DNA of 64,000 bases from Pseudomonas crudilactis (GCF_013433315.1 NZ_WXVV01000005.1:124001-188000); one strand, 5' to 3'. Counted from the first letter of the stretch, positions 1 through 8,664 are shown. Numbers and translations: made by a program. Notes: generated from the letters alone by a model not told the origin.

Positions 1-185
1 CCGGTCAACTGCCCGAGGATCTGCAGTGGATCTTGCCCGGTGATCCAGCCGATGCCGACGATCAGCAGGATAGCCCCCAGGCTCAGGCCTTTGCCGCCAC
101 CGAAGCGCATGCCGCCGCCACCGCCGGCATCATCACCACGGGCATCGACGACGTTGTCACTGCGTCGGCCTTTTTTCCATAGCAT
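1..185 (-). CDS. ypfJ: Neutral zinc metallopeptidase, YpfJ family (partial, N-terminus only)
   Basis: Only the first 61 codons lie in the window; the gene runs off the left edge. The start at 185 follows an AGAGG ribosome-binding site. The visible protein begins MLWKKGRRSDNVVD, then a glycine-rich stretch and a hydrophobic segment (about residues 36-50, LSLGAILLIVGIGWITG), which is the usual N-terminus of the membrane-anchored KPN_02809/YpfJ putative zinc peptidases. The HExxH catalytic part is outside the window, so the call rests on the N-terminal signature alone. Confidence 0.75.
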   Translation of the reverse strand, partial: MLWKKGRRSDNVVDARGDDAGGGGGMRFGGGKGLSLGAILLIVGIGWITGQDPLQILGQLT

Positions 186-279
186 GTGGGAATCCTCTGT
201 GTGTATCGGGTGGTGATGAGTGTTGCTGTTGTGTGAGTGTGGCGCCAGTCCGGTCGTCCGTCTATTGGCACACACGCAA

Positions 280-315
280 ACAGGCCCGGCCTCGTGCTGA
301 CGAGGTCGGGCCTGT
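280..315 (-). terminator. Hairpin between the aldo/keto reductase gene and ypfJ
   Basis: A 16-bp stem (280-295 with 300-315, one G-T wobble) closes a GCTG loop. It lies about 65 bp past the aldo/keto reductase stop. The U-tract on the minus strand is short (TTTGCG), so termination is likely but not ideal. Confidence 0.55.
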
Positions 316-378
316 TATTGACGGTCTGGCGCGCGGCAAATTCAATCCCGCGCAGGATTTCTATCGCTGGATCATCAA

Positions 379-1212
379 TCAGCGATCAAACGCATCCCAC
401 TGCGGTGCGAAATCCGGGCTGACCTGGCGTTGATTTTTCGGCAGTGCGGCAATCAATGCGCGGTCTTCATCGTCGAGTTCAACCTGCAGCGAGGCCAGGT
501 TGGCCAGTTGATTGGTCTGACTGCTGGCCTTGGGAATGGCCGCGACGTTGGGTTGATCGAGCAACCATTTCAACGCGACCTGGGTTGGCAACACGCCGTG
601 CTTTTGGGCGATCTGTTGAATCTGCGGAATGTCCGAGACCTTGTTGCGCGCCCGCGGGGTGTAGGCCGTCAGTGCCATGTCGTGTTGACGGGCGTAGTCG
701 AGCAGGGCGTTTTGGCCGAGGAGGACGTGGTATTCGACCTGAATCGCTGACAGTCCGATACCGTATTCCTCGACGACTTTGCGCAGCAATGGCAGAGGAA
801 AATTCGCCACGCCGATGTTGCGCGCCATGCCTTGCTCCTTGAACGAGGCCAACGTGTCGAGTGTGCGTGGCAGATCCCAGTCGGTGCTTGGCCAGTGGAT
901 CATGAACAGGTCGACGTAGTCGCTGCGCAAGGCCGTAAGGCTGCGGTCCATGGAGTGGCGCATCGCGTCGGGTTGCAGCTGATCCCACCAGACCTTGGTG
1001 GTGACGTGAATCTGCTCGCGCGGTGTCGGCGTGTTCGCCAGCGCTTGTCCGACGGCGTCTTCGTTGTTGTAGGCCGCTGCCGTGTCGATGTGTCGATAAC
1101 CCAGTTCCAGTGCTTGCTCCACGGCGCGAGTGCATTCGTCGCCGAGCATCGGCCAGGTGCCGAGGCCGAGTTTCGGCATGTTCAAACCTTGGGCATTAAC
1201 GATGTGCTGCAT
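379..1212 (-). CDS. Aldo/keto reductase, DkgB-like
   Basis: A 277-residue NADPH-dependent aldo/keto reductase, a cytosolic TIM barrel that reduces carbonyls. The full AKR tetrad is visible: Asp and Tyr in HIDTAAAYNNE (near residue 45), Lys in TTKVWW, His in MIHWPS. The C-terminus (QVSPDFAPQWD) closely resembles E. coli DkgB (2,5-diketo-gluconate reductase B) as I recall it. The start at 1212 has an AGGAGA site, and the first codons overlap the end of the flavin dehydrogenase gene by 17 bp, so the two are one translationally linked operon. Control is probably by the nearby IclR regulator. The physiological substrate is unknown; a ketone made by the flavoenzyme is a reasonable inference. Confidence 0.88.
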   Translation of the reverse strand: MQHIVNAQGLNMPKLGLGTWPMLGDECTRAVEQALELGYRHIDTAAAYNNEDAVGQALANTPTPREQIHVTTKVWWDQLQPDAMRHSMDRSLTALRSDYVDLFMIHWPSTDWDLPRTLDTLASFKEQGMARNIGVANFPLPLLRKVVEEYGIGLSAIQVEYHVLLGQNALLDYARQHDMALTAYTPRARNKVSDIPQIQQIAQKHGVLPTQVALKWLLDQPNVAAIPKASSQTNQLANLASLQVELDDEDRALIAALPKNQRQVSPDFAPQWDAFDR

Positions 1213-2935
1213 GGTCGATCTCCTGTTCGAAAGCAGTCATGCCGGCAATGTGCCGGGCGGCGATGTAACCGAAAGTCAGCGCCGGGCCGAGGTTGATCCC
1301 GCCCGCCGGATAGTGGCCGCCCATGATGCTGGCCATATCGCCCCCCGCTGCGTAGAGGCCGGCGATGGGCTGTTCGTTGGCATCCAGCACTTGCGCGTGT
1401 GGGTTGACCTTGAGGCCGGCAAACGTACCGAAGCAGCCCGGCTGGACTTTTACGGCGTAGAACGGGCCGGTTTCGATTGGGGCAACGCAGGGGTTGGGAA
1501 GGTTCGCCGGATCACCCTGTTTGCGGTTGTAGGGTGTTGCGCCGCGACCGAACAACGGGTCTTCGCCGTGACGGGCATGGCGGTTGTAGTTATCCACAGT
1601 CTGGCGCAAGCCGCTCGGGTCGATGCCGCAGGCGAGGGCCAATTCTTCAACGGTGTTACCGGTTTTCAGATAGCCGCTGCGGATAAATTCTGATACTGGC
1701 AGCGGAAATGGCCGCGATATGCCCAGTCCATAACGCCGTTGAAAGGCGTGCGTGCAGATCAGCCAGGAGGCGACTTCTTCACCTTCCGGCGCAGCAGCGA
1801 CCATGGCGCTGACGTAGTCGTAATAACCGTTGGCTTCGTTGACGAAGCGCTGGCCGTTGCGCAGCACGCCGATGATCCCGGGTTTGCCGCGCTCAATGAT
1901 GTGTGGGAAGTGCCCGGTGCTGCCGTCGGAATGTGGCACTTGCGATACCGGCGCCCACGCCACGGGCGAAGCCACATCGGTATTGACCCGTGCACCGACG
2001 CTTTCGCCCAGGCGCAAACCATCGCCGTTGACGGCCAGCGGCGGCAGCGCCCAATGCTCGTGGCCGGTGGGTGTGCGCGGGAACAGGGCTTTGCGCCGTT
2101 CGATGTCATTGGCAAAGCCACCGGCGGCGAGCACCACGGCTTTGCGTGCGTGAATGCGGATCGGGCCTTTGCCTGTGTTGACCACAGCACCCGAGACGCG
2201 CGAGCCATCACGCAGCAGTTCCGTCACCGGCGCCGACCCCCAGAGCAGAACGCCAAGGTCTTCGGCGGACTTCGCCAGCCTTGCCACCAATGCCACGCCG
2301 TTGACCAGTTGCATCGCCCGGCCATGCACGGCGAGATCAAGCAGATGCCGAGTAAAGCGCCAGGTCACATGCCATGCCGCTTTCAGCGACCGCGTCAGAT
2401 TGAGGAACGCCGACAGATCCGCCCCGGCCATGATCGGCATGCCCATGAAGGACGTTTCGCGCATGGTCGTACGAAGGCGCTTGAGTAAGCGTCCGACCTC
2501 GCGTCCATCGTAAGGCGCCGCGATGACCGAGCGGCCACCAGTGCCAGCGCCCGGCGTGTCGCCATGAATGTCGGCAATGGCGTTGCCGTCGGCAAATTGC
2601 AGAGCGGTGTGCTGCTCGAAAAAAGCGACCATGCGCGGCCCGGCTTGAAGAAAGGCGTCGATCATCGCCGGGTCGAAGTGCTCGCCCAGTTCATGGCGCA
2701 AATAGGTGCGCGGTTGTTCGATGTCTTCAACGATGCCGGCGCGACGGGCCAGCGGATTGCACGGCACCCAAGCCCAACCACCGGACCATGCGGTGGCGCC
2801 GCCGAACACCGCATCCTTTTCAACGACGATGATTTTCAAGCCATGCCACGCGGCGGTGACGGCGGCCGACAATCCGGCAGCGCCGGATCCGACGACCAGT
2901 ACGTCACAGTCGATTTCCGGGAGTTCGGCAGACAT
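1196..2935 (-). CDS. FAD-dependent dehydrogenase, fumarate reductase/ketosteroid dehydrogenase-type flavoprotein
   Basis: 579 residues. The N-terminal FAD-binding Rossmann motif is clear (VLVVGSGAAGLSAAVTAA, then VVEKDAVFGGATAWSGG), and the C-terminus has the second FAD-contact region (GGINLGPALTFGYIAARHI), as in KstD and flavocytochrome c flavoproteins. There is no signal peptide or heme domain, so it should be cytoplasmic and pass electrons to a quinone or another acceptor. ATG at 2935 is preferred over TTG at 2938; GGAG lies about 10 bases upstream. It is first in a two-gene operon with the aldo/keto reductase and divergent from the IclR gene, with a palindromic operator between them. The family oxidises ring C-C bonds next to ketones; the actual substrate cannot be read from sequence. 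Confidence 0.85.
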   Translation of the reverse strand: MSAELPEIDCDVLVVGSGAAGLSAAVTAAWHGLKIIVVEKDAVFGGATAWSGGWAWVPCNPLARRAGIVEDIEQPRTYLRHELGEHFDPAMIDAFLQAGPRMVAFFEQHTALQFADGNAIADIHGDTPGAGTGGRSVIAAPYDGREVGRLLKRLRTTMRETSFMGMPIMAGADLSAFLNLTRSLKAAWHVTWRFTRHLLDLAVHGRAMQLVNGVALVARLAKSAEDLGVLLWGSAPVTELLRDGSRVSGAVVNTGKGPIRIHARKAVVLAAGGFANDIERRKALFPRTPTGHEHWALPPLAVNGDGLRLGESVGARVNTDVASPVAWAPVSQVPHSDGSTGHFPHIIERGKPGIIGVLRNGQRFVNEANGYYDYVSAMVAAAPEGEEVASWLICTHAFQRRYGLGISRPFPLPVSEFIRSGYLKTGNTVEELALACGIDPSGLRQTVDNYNRHARHGEDPLFGRGATPYNRKQGDPANLPNPCVAPIETGPFYAVKVQPGCFGTFAGLKVNPHAQVLDANEQPIAGLYAAGGDMASIMGGHYPAGGINLGPALTFGYIAARHIAGMTAFEQEIDHAAHR

Positions 2936-2963
2936 CAAACAACGCTCCAGCGATTAATTTTTT

Positions 2964-2978
2964 TGGAATCTGATTCCA
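2964..2978. promoter_or_regulatory. Probable IclR-family operator between the flavin dehydrogenase and iclR genes
   Basis: A perfect palindrome, TGGAATC-T-GATTCCA, flanked by T- and A-rich arms, lies in the 176-bp divergent intergenic region. This is the general form of IclR-family sites (TGGAA-N5-TTCCA). A close relative occurs at 4069-4083, upstream of the other operon of this cluster. Confidence 0.6.
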
Positions 2979-3111
2979 GAAAATAACCAGTGCTGGAACG
3001 GCTCGACAAGCCTTGATCCAACAAAGCGGGCGGTTATCGAACAGCCGGTTCCGGATTTCGCTTTGCCGCCGATGTCTTCTAGAATCGGCGAAATTTCCTT
3101 TGGATCTCCCC

Positions 3112-3888
3112 ATGGCCGGCAGTCAAATCGAACGGGTTTTCAGCGTGCTGGAAAGCCTCACCAGTGATCCGCGCGGGCTGCCGATGCAGACCCTGGCCGA
3201 GCAACTGGATATCCCCAAAAGCGCGACGCACCGCTTGCTTGCCGAGCTGATTCGCCTGGGCTACGTGCGCCAGAACGCGGAAACCTTGCGTTATCACCTG
3301 TCGACCAAACTCGTCGCGATGGGCTTCCAGTATTTGTCGAGCAGCGGTGCCGACATCGTCCAGCCGGTGCTCGATCGACTGGCTCAGGAAACCGGCGAAC
3401 TGGTACGTTTGGGCGTGATCGATGGCGAACGGCAGACTTGGATCGCCAAAGCACAAGGCGCGCGCACCGGTCTGCGTTATGACCCGGACATGGGCCGCGA
3501 TGCGCCGCTGTTCTACACCGCGTCAGGGCATGCGTGGCTGGCTTGCATGAGTGACGCCGAGGCGTTGTCACTGGTCGAGCGGCAGGCTGCGGAAGTGCCG
3601 GTGGGCGTGGGGCCAAACGCGCCGCGCTCGAATATCGAATTACTGGAACGGCTGCGCCTGGCTCGCGAACAGGGATACGCCTGTGTCGAGGAGAGTTCGG
3701 CGGTCGGCACTTCGGCGATTGCGGCGGTGGTGAAGCATCCAACGGATGGTCGCGTGATCGGTGTGCTCAGTATTGCCGGGCCGAGTGCGCGGATGCCGGG
3801 GGCGCGGTTGCATGAACTGGCGCCGCTGTTGCTGACCTTCACCGAAGAATTATCAGCAGCAAGCCTGGCCTCAGAACTGTTTATCTAA
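3112..3888 (+). CDS. IclR-family transcriptional regulator
   Basis: 258 residues. The N-terminal winged helix (IERVFSVLESL, then MQTLAEQLDIPKSATHRLLAELIRLGYV, about residues 6-50) is followed by the IclR effector domain (about 80-250; IAAVVKHPTDGRVIGVLSIAGPSARM near the end). The reading frame is open further upstream, but ATG at 3112 gives the standard family N-terminus. It is divergent from the flavin dehydrogenase operon and upstream of the Gfo/Idh operon. The matching palindromes at 2964 and 4069 suggest it controls both and itself. The effector is unknown. Confidence 0.9.
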   Translation: MAGSQIERVFSVLESLTSDPRGLPMQTLAEQLDIPKSATHRLLAELIRLGYVRQNAETLRYHLSTKLVAMGFQYLSSSGADIVQPVLDRLAQETGELVRLGVIDGERQTWIAKAQGARTGLRYDPDMGRDAPLFYTASGHAWLACMSDAEALSLVERQAAEVPVGVGPNAPRSNIELLERLRLAREQGYACVEESSAVGTSAIAAVVKHPTDGRVIGVLSIAGPSARMPGARLHELAPLLLTFTEELSAASLASELFI

Positions 3889-3908
3889 TCCGAATTCACA
3901 TAGGCCTC

Positions 3909-3998
3909 TGTGGGAGCGAGCTTGCTCGCGAATGCGTTCTGTCATTCAGCATTCAGGTCAGCTGAAAATCCGCTTTCGCGAGCAAGCTCGCTCCCACA
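3909..3998. repeat. REPIN 1 (GTGGGAGCGAGC-type inverted REP pair)
   Basis: Two inverted REP units (TGTGGGAGCGAGCTTGCTCG and its complement) surround a spacer. It lies downstream of iclR. This is the common Pseudomonas REPIN form, seen at nine further sites in this window. Confidence 0.9.
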
Positions 3999-4068
3999 TT
4001 TGATTTTGGGTTGTTCATGGAAATTGTGCGGTGTTCGCACGGTTTCAGGATGGATGGGTTTTTGATTC

Positions 4069-4083
4069 TGGAACTCGGTTCTA
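4069..4083. promoter_or_regulatory. Probable second IclR operator, upstream of the Gfo/Idh operon
   Basis: TGGAACTCGGTTCTA matches the 2964-2978 palindrome at the outer positions (TGGAA-N5-TTC-N-A) and has nearly symmetric arms. It sits about 50 bp ahead of the Gfo/Idh start, a position suited to repression or activation. Confidence 0.5.
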
Positions 4084-4132
4084 AATTGTTTGCGGAGTGT
4101 TATTCCAACAACAATCACAAGAGGACCGCACC

Positions 4133-5194
4133 TTGAATTCGCCCCTTCGAATCGCCTTGATCGGCGCCGGCAACATGGGCCAGCAACATTATCGGCATCT
4201 GCAATCCCTCAGCGAAGCGACGCTGTGCGCCGTGGCTGATCCCGGGCCGCAAGCCGCAGCCTTGGCGGCTGAATGGGGCGTCAGGCATTTCGCCGATCAT
4301 CGTCAGATGCTTGAGCTCATCCGGCCAGACGCGGTCATTGTCGCCAACCCGAATAATCAGCATGTTCCCACGGCGCTCGATTTTCTGGCGGCGGGCGTGC
4401 CGGTGCTTCTGGAGAAGCCGGTCGGGGTGCACATCAATGAAGTACGCGAACTGGTTGCTATGGTTAAACGCAGCGGTGTGCCGGTGCTGGTCGGCCATCA
4501 TCGGCGGCACAACCCGCTGATCGTTCGCGCTCATGAATTGGTGCAAAGCGGGGCGCTCGGACGTCTGACCACGGTGACCGCACTGTTCCAGTTGCGCAAA
4601 CCTGACAGTTATTTCGAGATCCCGTGGCGCCGCGAACCGGGCGCCGGGATGTTGCTGACCAATCTGATTCACGACCTCGACCTGTTACGGCATCTGTGCG
4701 GTGAAGTGCGCTCGGTGCAAGCCATCACCGATAATTCAGTGCGCGGTTTTGCCAACGAGGACAGCGCGGCGGTGTTGCTGCAATTCGAAGGTGGCACATT
4801 GGGCACATTGAACGGTTCCGACGCGGTCGCCGCGCCGTGGAGTTGGGAGCTGGATTCCGGTGAGAATCCGGTCTATCCGCGCCAGGCCGATCAGCCGTGC
4901 TATCTGCTGGCCGGGACTGCCGGCGCCTTGAGCATTCCGCAGCTCAAGCGTTGGCATTACGCCGCTGATCAGGTCGATGCCGGTTGGCATGAACCGTTGC
5001 AGGTGGTGGAAGAGTCCTGTGGTGGTGACGAAGCGTTGCGGTTGCAGCTGCAGCATTTCGTCCGCGTGGCGCGGCGTGAAGTTGAGCCGCTGGTCAGTGC
5101 GGCCGACGCTGCGCGCACTTTGGCACTGATCGAAGCGATCCGCGAGGCCGCCGCCTCCGGTCGTGCCTGTGCTCCTTTACTGATCGAGGCTTGA
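4133..5194 (+). CDS. Gfo/Idh/MocA-family NAD(P)-dependent dehydrogenase
   Basis: 353 residues. The N-terminal Rossmann fold (IALIGAGNMGQQHYRHL) is followed by the family's catalytic EKP motif (LLEKPVGVH, near residue 97) and the substrate-side histidine region (LIHDLDLLRHLCGE). Such enzymes oxidise or reduce sugars, cyclitols or their acids. The start is taken as TTG at 4133, seven bases after AAGAGGA; the frame is open to 4097 but has no better site. It is followed after 2 bp by the TIM-barrel isomerase, so it is the first gene of an operon. Sugar-type dehydrogenase plus isomerase is a recurring pair in polyol, inositol and C-glycoside breakdown; the substrate here is not known. Confidence 0.85.
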   Translation: MNSPLRIALIGAGNMGQQHYRHLQSLSEATLCAVADPGPQAAALAAEWGVRHFADHRQMLELIRPDAVIVANPNNQHVPTALDFLAAGVPVLLEKPVGVHINEVRELVAMVKRSGVPVLVGHHRRHNPLIVRAHELVQSGALGRLTTVTALFQLRKPDSYFEIPWRREPGAGMLLTNLIHDLDLLRHLCGEVRSVQAITDNSVRGFANEDSAAVLLQFEGGTLGTLNGSDAVAAPWSWELDSGENPVYPRQADQPCYLLAGTAGALSIPQLKRWHYAADQVDAGWHEPLQVVEESCGGDEALRLQLQHFVRVARREVEPLVSAADAARTLALIEAIREAAASGRACAPLLIEA

Positions 5195-5196
5195 AC

Positions 5197-6012
5197 ATGA
5201 GCGAACGAATCCTCTCCTTGGCCAGCCTCACCGTGCTGGAGTTGTCACCGCCGCAGATGGTCGAGGTCGCTGCGCGCGCCGGTTACAGCCATGTCGGCCT
5301 GCGTCTGGAGCCGGCGACGCCTGAGGAATATCACTTCCCGTTGGTGGCCGACGGTGATTTGCGGCGTCAGACATTGCAGCGCCTGCGCGATACCGGCATT
5401 CGCGTGCTCGACGTGGAAATCCTGCGTTTGAAACCGCAAACCGTCGTCAGCGACTTCGAGAAACTTCTTACGGTCGGTGCGGAATTTGGCGCTACCGAAT
5501 TGCTGGTTGCCGGTAACGATCCTGACGAGCAGCGCCTCAGCGATAACTTCGCGGCCCTTTGCGATCTGGCCGCACCTTACGGGATGCACCCGCATCTGGA
5601 GTTCATGCCCTGGACCGATGCGCGCAATCTGGAGCAAGCGTTGCGCATTGTCGAGAACGCGGATCGGGAAAATGCTGCGGTACTGGTCGATGCGTTCCAT
5701 TTTGATCGTTCAGCGTCACGCTTGGAGGATCTGGCACAGGTGCCAGCGTCGCGTCTGCGTTACGCGCAATTATGTGATGTCGCGGGGCCAAGACCGTCAG
5801 ACATGGCCGAGATCTTGCGTCAGGCGCGCAACGAGCGGCGGTTTCCCGGCGAGGGTGATTGCGATCTGCTCGGGTTGTTGAAAGCGCTGCCGACTAATAT
5901 TCCACTGAGTCTGGAAATTCCCACGGTGAAACTGCTGGAGCAGGGTGTGAGCGGATTGCAGCGGGCGCAGATGGCGATCGAAAAAACGCGGGAATTGTTG
6001 GCGCGGCTGTAA
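5197..6012 (+). CDS. Sugar phosphate isomerase/epimerase-family TIM-barrel protein
   Basis: 271 residues of the AP-endonuclease-2-like (Xyl_isom) fold. Candidate metal ligands are spread as expected: Glu in HLEFMPW, Asp/His in LVDAFHFDR, the QLCD strand, and a C-terminal Glu in LSLEIPTV. ATG at 5197 has GAGG eight bases upstream and lies 2 bp past the Gfo/Idh stop, indicating translational coupling. A TTG two codons earlier is possible. It probably isomerises, epimerises or cleaves the keto product of the upstream dehydrogenase. A hairpin follows at 6023. Confidence 0.82.
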   Translation: MSERILSLASLTVLELSPPQMVEVAARAGYSHVGLRLEPATPEEYHFPLVADGDLRRQTLQRLRDTGIRVLDVEILRLKPQTVVSDFEKLLTVGAEFGATELLVAGNDPDEQRLSDNFAALCDLAAPYGMHPHLEFMPWTDARNLEQALRIVENADRENAAVLVDAFHFDRSASRLEDLAQVPASRLRYAQLCDVAGPRPSDMAEILRQARNERRFPGEGDCDLLGLLKALPTNIPLSLEIPTVKLLEQGVSGLQRAQMAIEKTRELLARL

Positions 6013-6022
6013 GTCAGTTTTT

Positions 6023-6052
6023 TGTGGCGAGGGCGCAAACGCCCTCGCCACA
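6023..6052. terminator. Perfect hairpin after the isomerase gene
   Basis: A 13-bp perfect stem (TGTGGCGAGGGCG with its complement) with a CAAA loop, flanked upstream by TTTTTT and downstream by GTATTGTTTTTTT. It could attenuate read-through into the permease gene 30 bp later or act as a terminator on either strand. Confidence 0.6.
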
Positions 6053-6081
6053 GTATTGTTTTTTTCAATCAGAGATAACCA

Positions 6082-6960
6082 ATGACCGTCAGCACCCCGC
6101 TCTCCGGAGTCAACCAACCCTTCAAGGGGATCTTGCTGATTGTCGTGGCAACTTTCCTGTTCTCCAGTCACGACGCGTTGTCGAAATACCTGTCCGGTTT
6201 CTATCCGATCGTGATGGTGGTCTGGGCACGCTATCTGGTGCACACCCTGCTGATGGCGGGGATTTTTCTGCCGCAGTCCGGGTTGCGCGTCCTGCGTACC
6301 AAAAAGCCTTTGTGGCAGTTGACCCGAGCACTTTGCCTACTCGGTACGAGCCTGTTTTTTACCACAGCTCTGCTGTATATCCCGCTGGCGGAAGCCACGG
6401 CGGTGAACTTTCTTGCGCCTGTATTGGTGACAGCCTTGTCCGTGCCGCTGCTCAAGGAACGGGTGACACGTGGCCAATGGGTTGCAGTGATTTGCGGCTT
6501 TATCGGCGTGCTGATCATCGTTCACCCAGGCGGTGAATTGTTCACCCCGGCGGTGTTGTTGCCATTCTGCTCGGCGCTGTTTTTCTGTTTCTATCAACTG
6601 CTGACGCGCAAGCTCGCCGAGATCGACAGCCCGACCACCAGCAACTTTTTCGCCGGGCTGTGCAACACGCTGGTGATGAGTGCGCTGGTGCCGTTCTTCT
6701 GGCAGGTGCCGACGCTGACCCACGCCGGGCTGATGCTGGCGCTGGGCAGTTGCGGGATGACTGCGCATCTGTTTCTGACCCAGGCGTTCCGCCATGCCGC
6801 ACCGGCACTGCTGGCGCCGTTCGGTTATTGCCAGATCGTGTTTGCCGGGTTGTTGGGCTGGTTGCTGTTCAATCACACGCCGAGTCTGTTGACGATCATC
6901 GGCATCGCAGTGATCTGTTGCAGCGGACTGGCGGCAGCGTGGCAGCAGAGCCGTCGTTGA
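6082..6960 (+). CDS. EamA/DMT-family permease
   Basis: 292 residues with about ten hydrophobic segments and two EamA repeats (for example GILLIVVATFLFSSHDALSKYL near the N-terminus and LGSCGMTAHLFLTQAFRHAAPALLAPFGYCQIV in the second half). This family of inner-membrane transporters exports or imports small metabolites. It follows the dehydrogenase-isomerase pair on the same strand and probably serves that pathway. Direction and substrate cannot be deduced. A REPIN lies just after the stop. Confidence 0.85.
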   Translation: MTVSTPLSGVNQPFKGILLIVVATFLFSSHDALSKYLSGFYPIVMVVWARYLVHTLLMAGIFLPQSGLRVLRTKKPLWQLTRALCLLGTSLFFTTALLYIPLAEATAVNFLAPVLVTALSVPLLKERVTRGQWVAVICGFIGVLIIVHPGGELFTPAVLLPFCSALFFCFYQLLTRKLAEIDSPTTSNFFAGLCNTLVMSALVPFFWQVPTLTHAGLMLALGSCGMTAHLFLTQAFRHAAPALLAPFGYCQIVFAGLLGWLLFNHTPSLLTIIGIAVICCSGLAAAWQQSRR

Positions 6961-6978
6961 GCTGACAACACAAGAAAC

Positions 6979-7067
6979 TGTGGGAGCGAGCTTGCTCGCG
7001 AAAGCGGTGTGTCAGTCACATTTGTTTCGACTGTCAGTCCGCATTCGCGAGCAAGCTCGCTCCCACA
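6979..7067. repeat. REPIN 2
   Basis: An inverted pair of GTGGGAGCGAGCTTGCTCGC units sits between the convergent permease and MFS genes. Confidence 0.9.
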
Positions 7068-7089
7068 AGGGGCCAATGTAGTGGCCAGG

Positions 7090-8427
7090 TTATTCGGTGA
7101 TGGTCGGAATCTTGCGCGGTGCCATGAAGTACATCCACGTCAGCGCAATGAAATACATCGCCGGAATCAGGGTGAACAACACGGTGTAGTTGTTGTTGGT
7201 GACGGTGAGGATGTGGCCGACGATCTGGGTCATGAACATCCCGCCGATCGCTGCGCACATGCCGCCGAAACCGAACACGGTGCTCATCATGTGCTTGGGC
7301 GTGTAGTCCATCACCAGGCTCCAGATGTTTGCTGTCCACGCCTGGTGTGCGCCGATGGCCAGGGAAATCGCTGCCACTGCCACCCACAGGTTGGCTGAGC
7401 CGGCGGCCATGATCACGCCGATGATGCAGCAAGCAAACAGGAACATCGACAGCAGCCGCGCCTTGATCGAGTTCATCCCGCGACCGATCAGGAACGAAGA
7501 CAGAATGCCGCCACCGACGCTGCCGAAGTCAGCCGTGACGTAAATGATGATCAGCGGAATACCCATTTGGGTCACGTTGATGCCCAGGTTGTATTGCTGA
7601 TTGAGGAACGGCGGCAGCCAGTACAGGTAAAACCAGAACACCGGCGCGGTCAGCGAGTAGGCGAGGGCGAAGGCCCAGGTGCCGCGCATCCGCAGGATTT
7701 TCGAGAACGGCACGCGGGCCTGTTCCGGTTCGACTTCCTGCTGGATGTAGTCCAGTTCGGACTGCTTAACGCTAGGATGATCTTCCGGGTTGAAGTACTT
7801 CAAGCCCCAGAACAGCAACCAGATCCCGCCCAGTGCCGACATGCACAGGAATGCCGCTTGCCAGCCCCAGACGTGCAGCACCAGTGGCAGCAGCATCGGC
7901 GTGAACATCGCACCGACGTTGGTGCCGGCGTTGAAGATGCCGGTGGCAACCGCACGTTCGCCGGCCGGGAACCACAGGCGTGTGGTTTTCACGCAGGCCG
8001 GGTAGTTCGCCGCTTCAGTCAGGCCGAGGATAAACCGGCAGACCATGAAACCAACGGCTGACGTTGCCAGACCGTGGGCACCGGTGGCCAGACTCCAGAG
8101 CAGCACGGCGCAGAAGAACACGCGCTTGACGCCGACCCGGTCGATCAAGCGACCTTGCAGGACGAAACCGATCGCGTAGCCGACCTGAAACCAGAAGTTG
8201 ATGTTGGCGTAATCCATCGCCGTCCAGCTCATTTCCTTGGCGAGGATGGGCTGCATGACGCCGAGGGCGGCGCGGTCGATGTAGTTCAGGGTAGTGGCGA
8301 AAAACACCAGCGCCAGCATGCCCCAACGGGTCTTGCCGACAGCCATGGCGCCGCGGATCTTGTCGCCGATGCCACCCGTGGCAGTGCTCATGGCCGGAGC
8401 CATGCGGGAAGTCTGTGAAGGAATCAT
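7090..8427 (-). CDS. MFS transporter, anion:cation symporter (ACS) family, probably for quinate/shikimate-type acids
   Basis: 445 residues and 12 membrane segments. The N-terminus (TRWGMLALVFFATTLNYIDRAALGVMQP) and loop motif (GRLIDRVGVKRVF) are those of the ACS family, which moves hexuronates, phthalate and similar organic acids with protons. ATG at 8427 is chosen over GTG at 8436. It is divergent from quiC across a 358-bp region that carries the putative TetR operator. Uptake of quinate, shikimate or dehydroshikimate is inferred from that context. Confidence 0.85.
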   Translation of the reverse strand: MIPSQTSRMAPAMSTATGGIGDKIRGAMAVGKTRWGMLALVFFATTLNYIDRAALGVMQPILAKEMSWTAMDYANINFWFQVGYAIGFVLQGRLIDRVGVKRVFFCAVLLWSLATGAHGLATSAVGFMVCRFILGLTEAANYPACVKTTRLWFPAGERAVATGIFNAGTNVGAMFTPMLLPLVLHVWGWQAAFLCMSALGGIWLLFWGLKYFNPEDHPSVKQSELDYIQQEVEPEQARVPFSKILRMRGTWAFALAYSLTAPVFWFYLYWLPPFLNQQYNLGINVTQMGIPLIIIYVTADFGSVGGGILSSFLIGRGMNSIKARLLSMFLFACCIIGVIMAAGSANLWVAVAAISLAIGAHQAWTANIWSLVMDYTPKHMMSTVFGFGGMCAAIGGMFMTQIVGHILTVTNNNYTVLFTLIPAMYFIALTWMYFMAPRKIPTITE

Positions 8428-8588
8428 GTGTTCCACCCGTTTTTGGATTTGTTATTTGGTGTGCTTGTTACTTGCACGCTGCGACCGGTGGTTCAGATCC
8501 GGACTCAATGTGCAGTCGATGTTGGGCAGTGGACGAAAAATCGTCAATTCGCCAAACCGCCATTGTGTTCGATAATCGCACGCAAAAC

Positions 8589-8608
8589 TAACCGGGTAGT
8601 ACACTTTA
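8589..8608 (+). promoter_or_regulatory. Putative shared operator or promoter element of the quinate/shikimate genes (copy at quiC)
   Basis: TAACC-N3-TAGTACA-N-TTTA. It is identical at 16 of 20 positions to the element upstream of aroQ (12941-12960, opposite strand). It lies about 178 bp before quiC and 160 bp before the MFS gene. The adjacent TetR regulator is the natural candidate binder. The rest of the 8428-8785 region contains one repeat and no further gene. Confidence 0.45.
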
Positions 8609-8664
8609 AATTGCTGCCACGATCGATGCAGCCAATAATTTCCCCCACTATAAAAATCATCCTG

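Noticed and set aside
83..271. 62-codon minus-strand frame at the left edge
   Set aside because: The alternate frame from 185 gives a YpfJ N-terminus with a ribosome-binding site and explains the sequence better.
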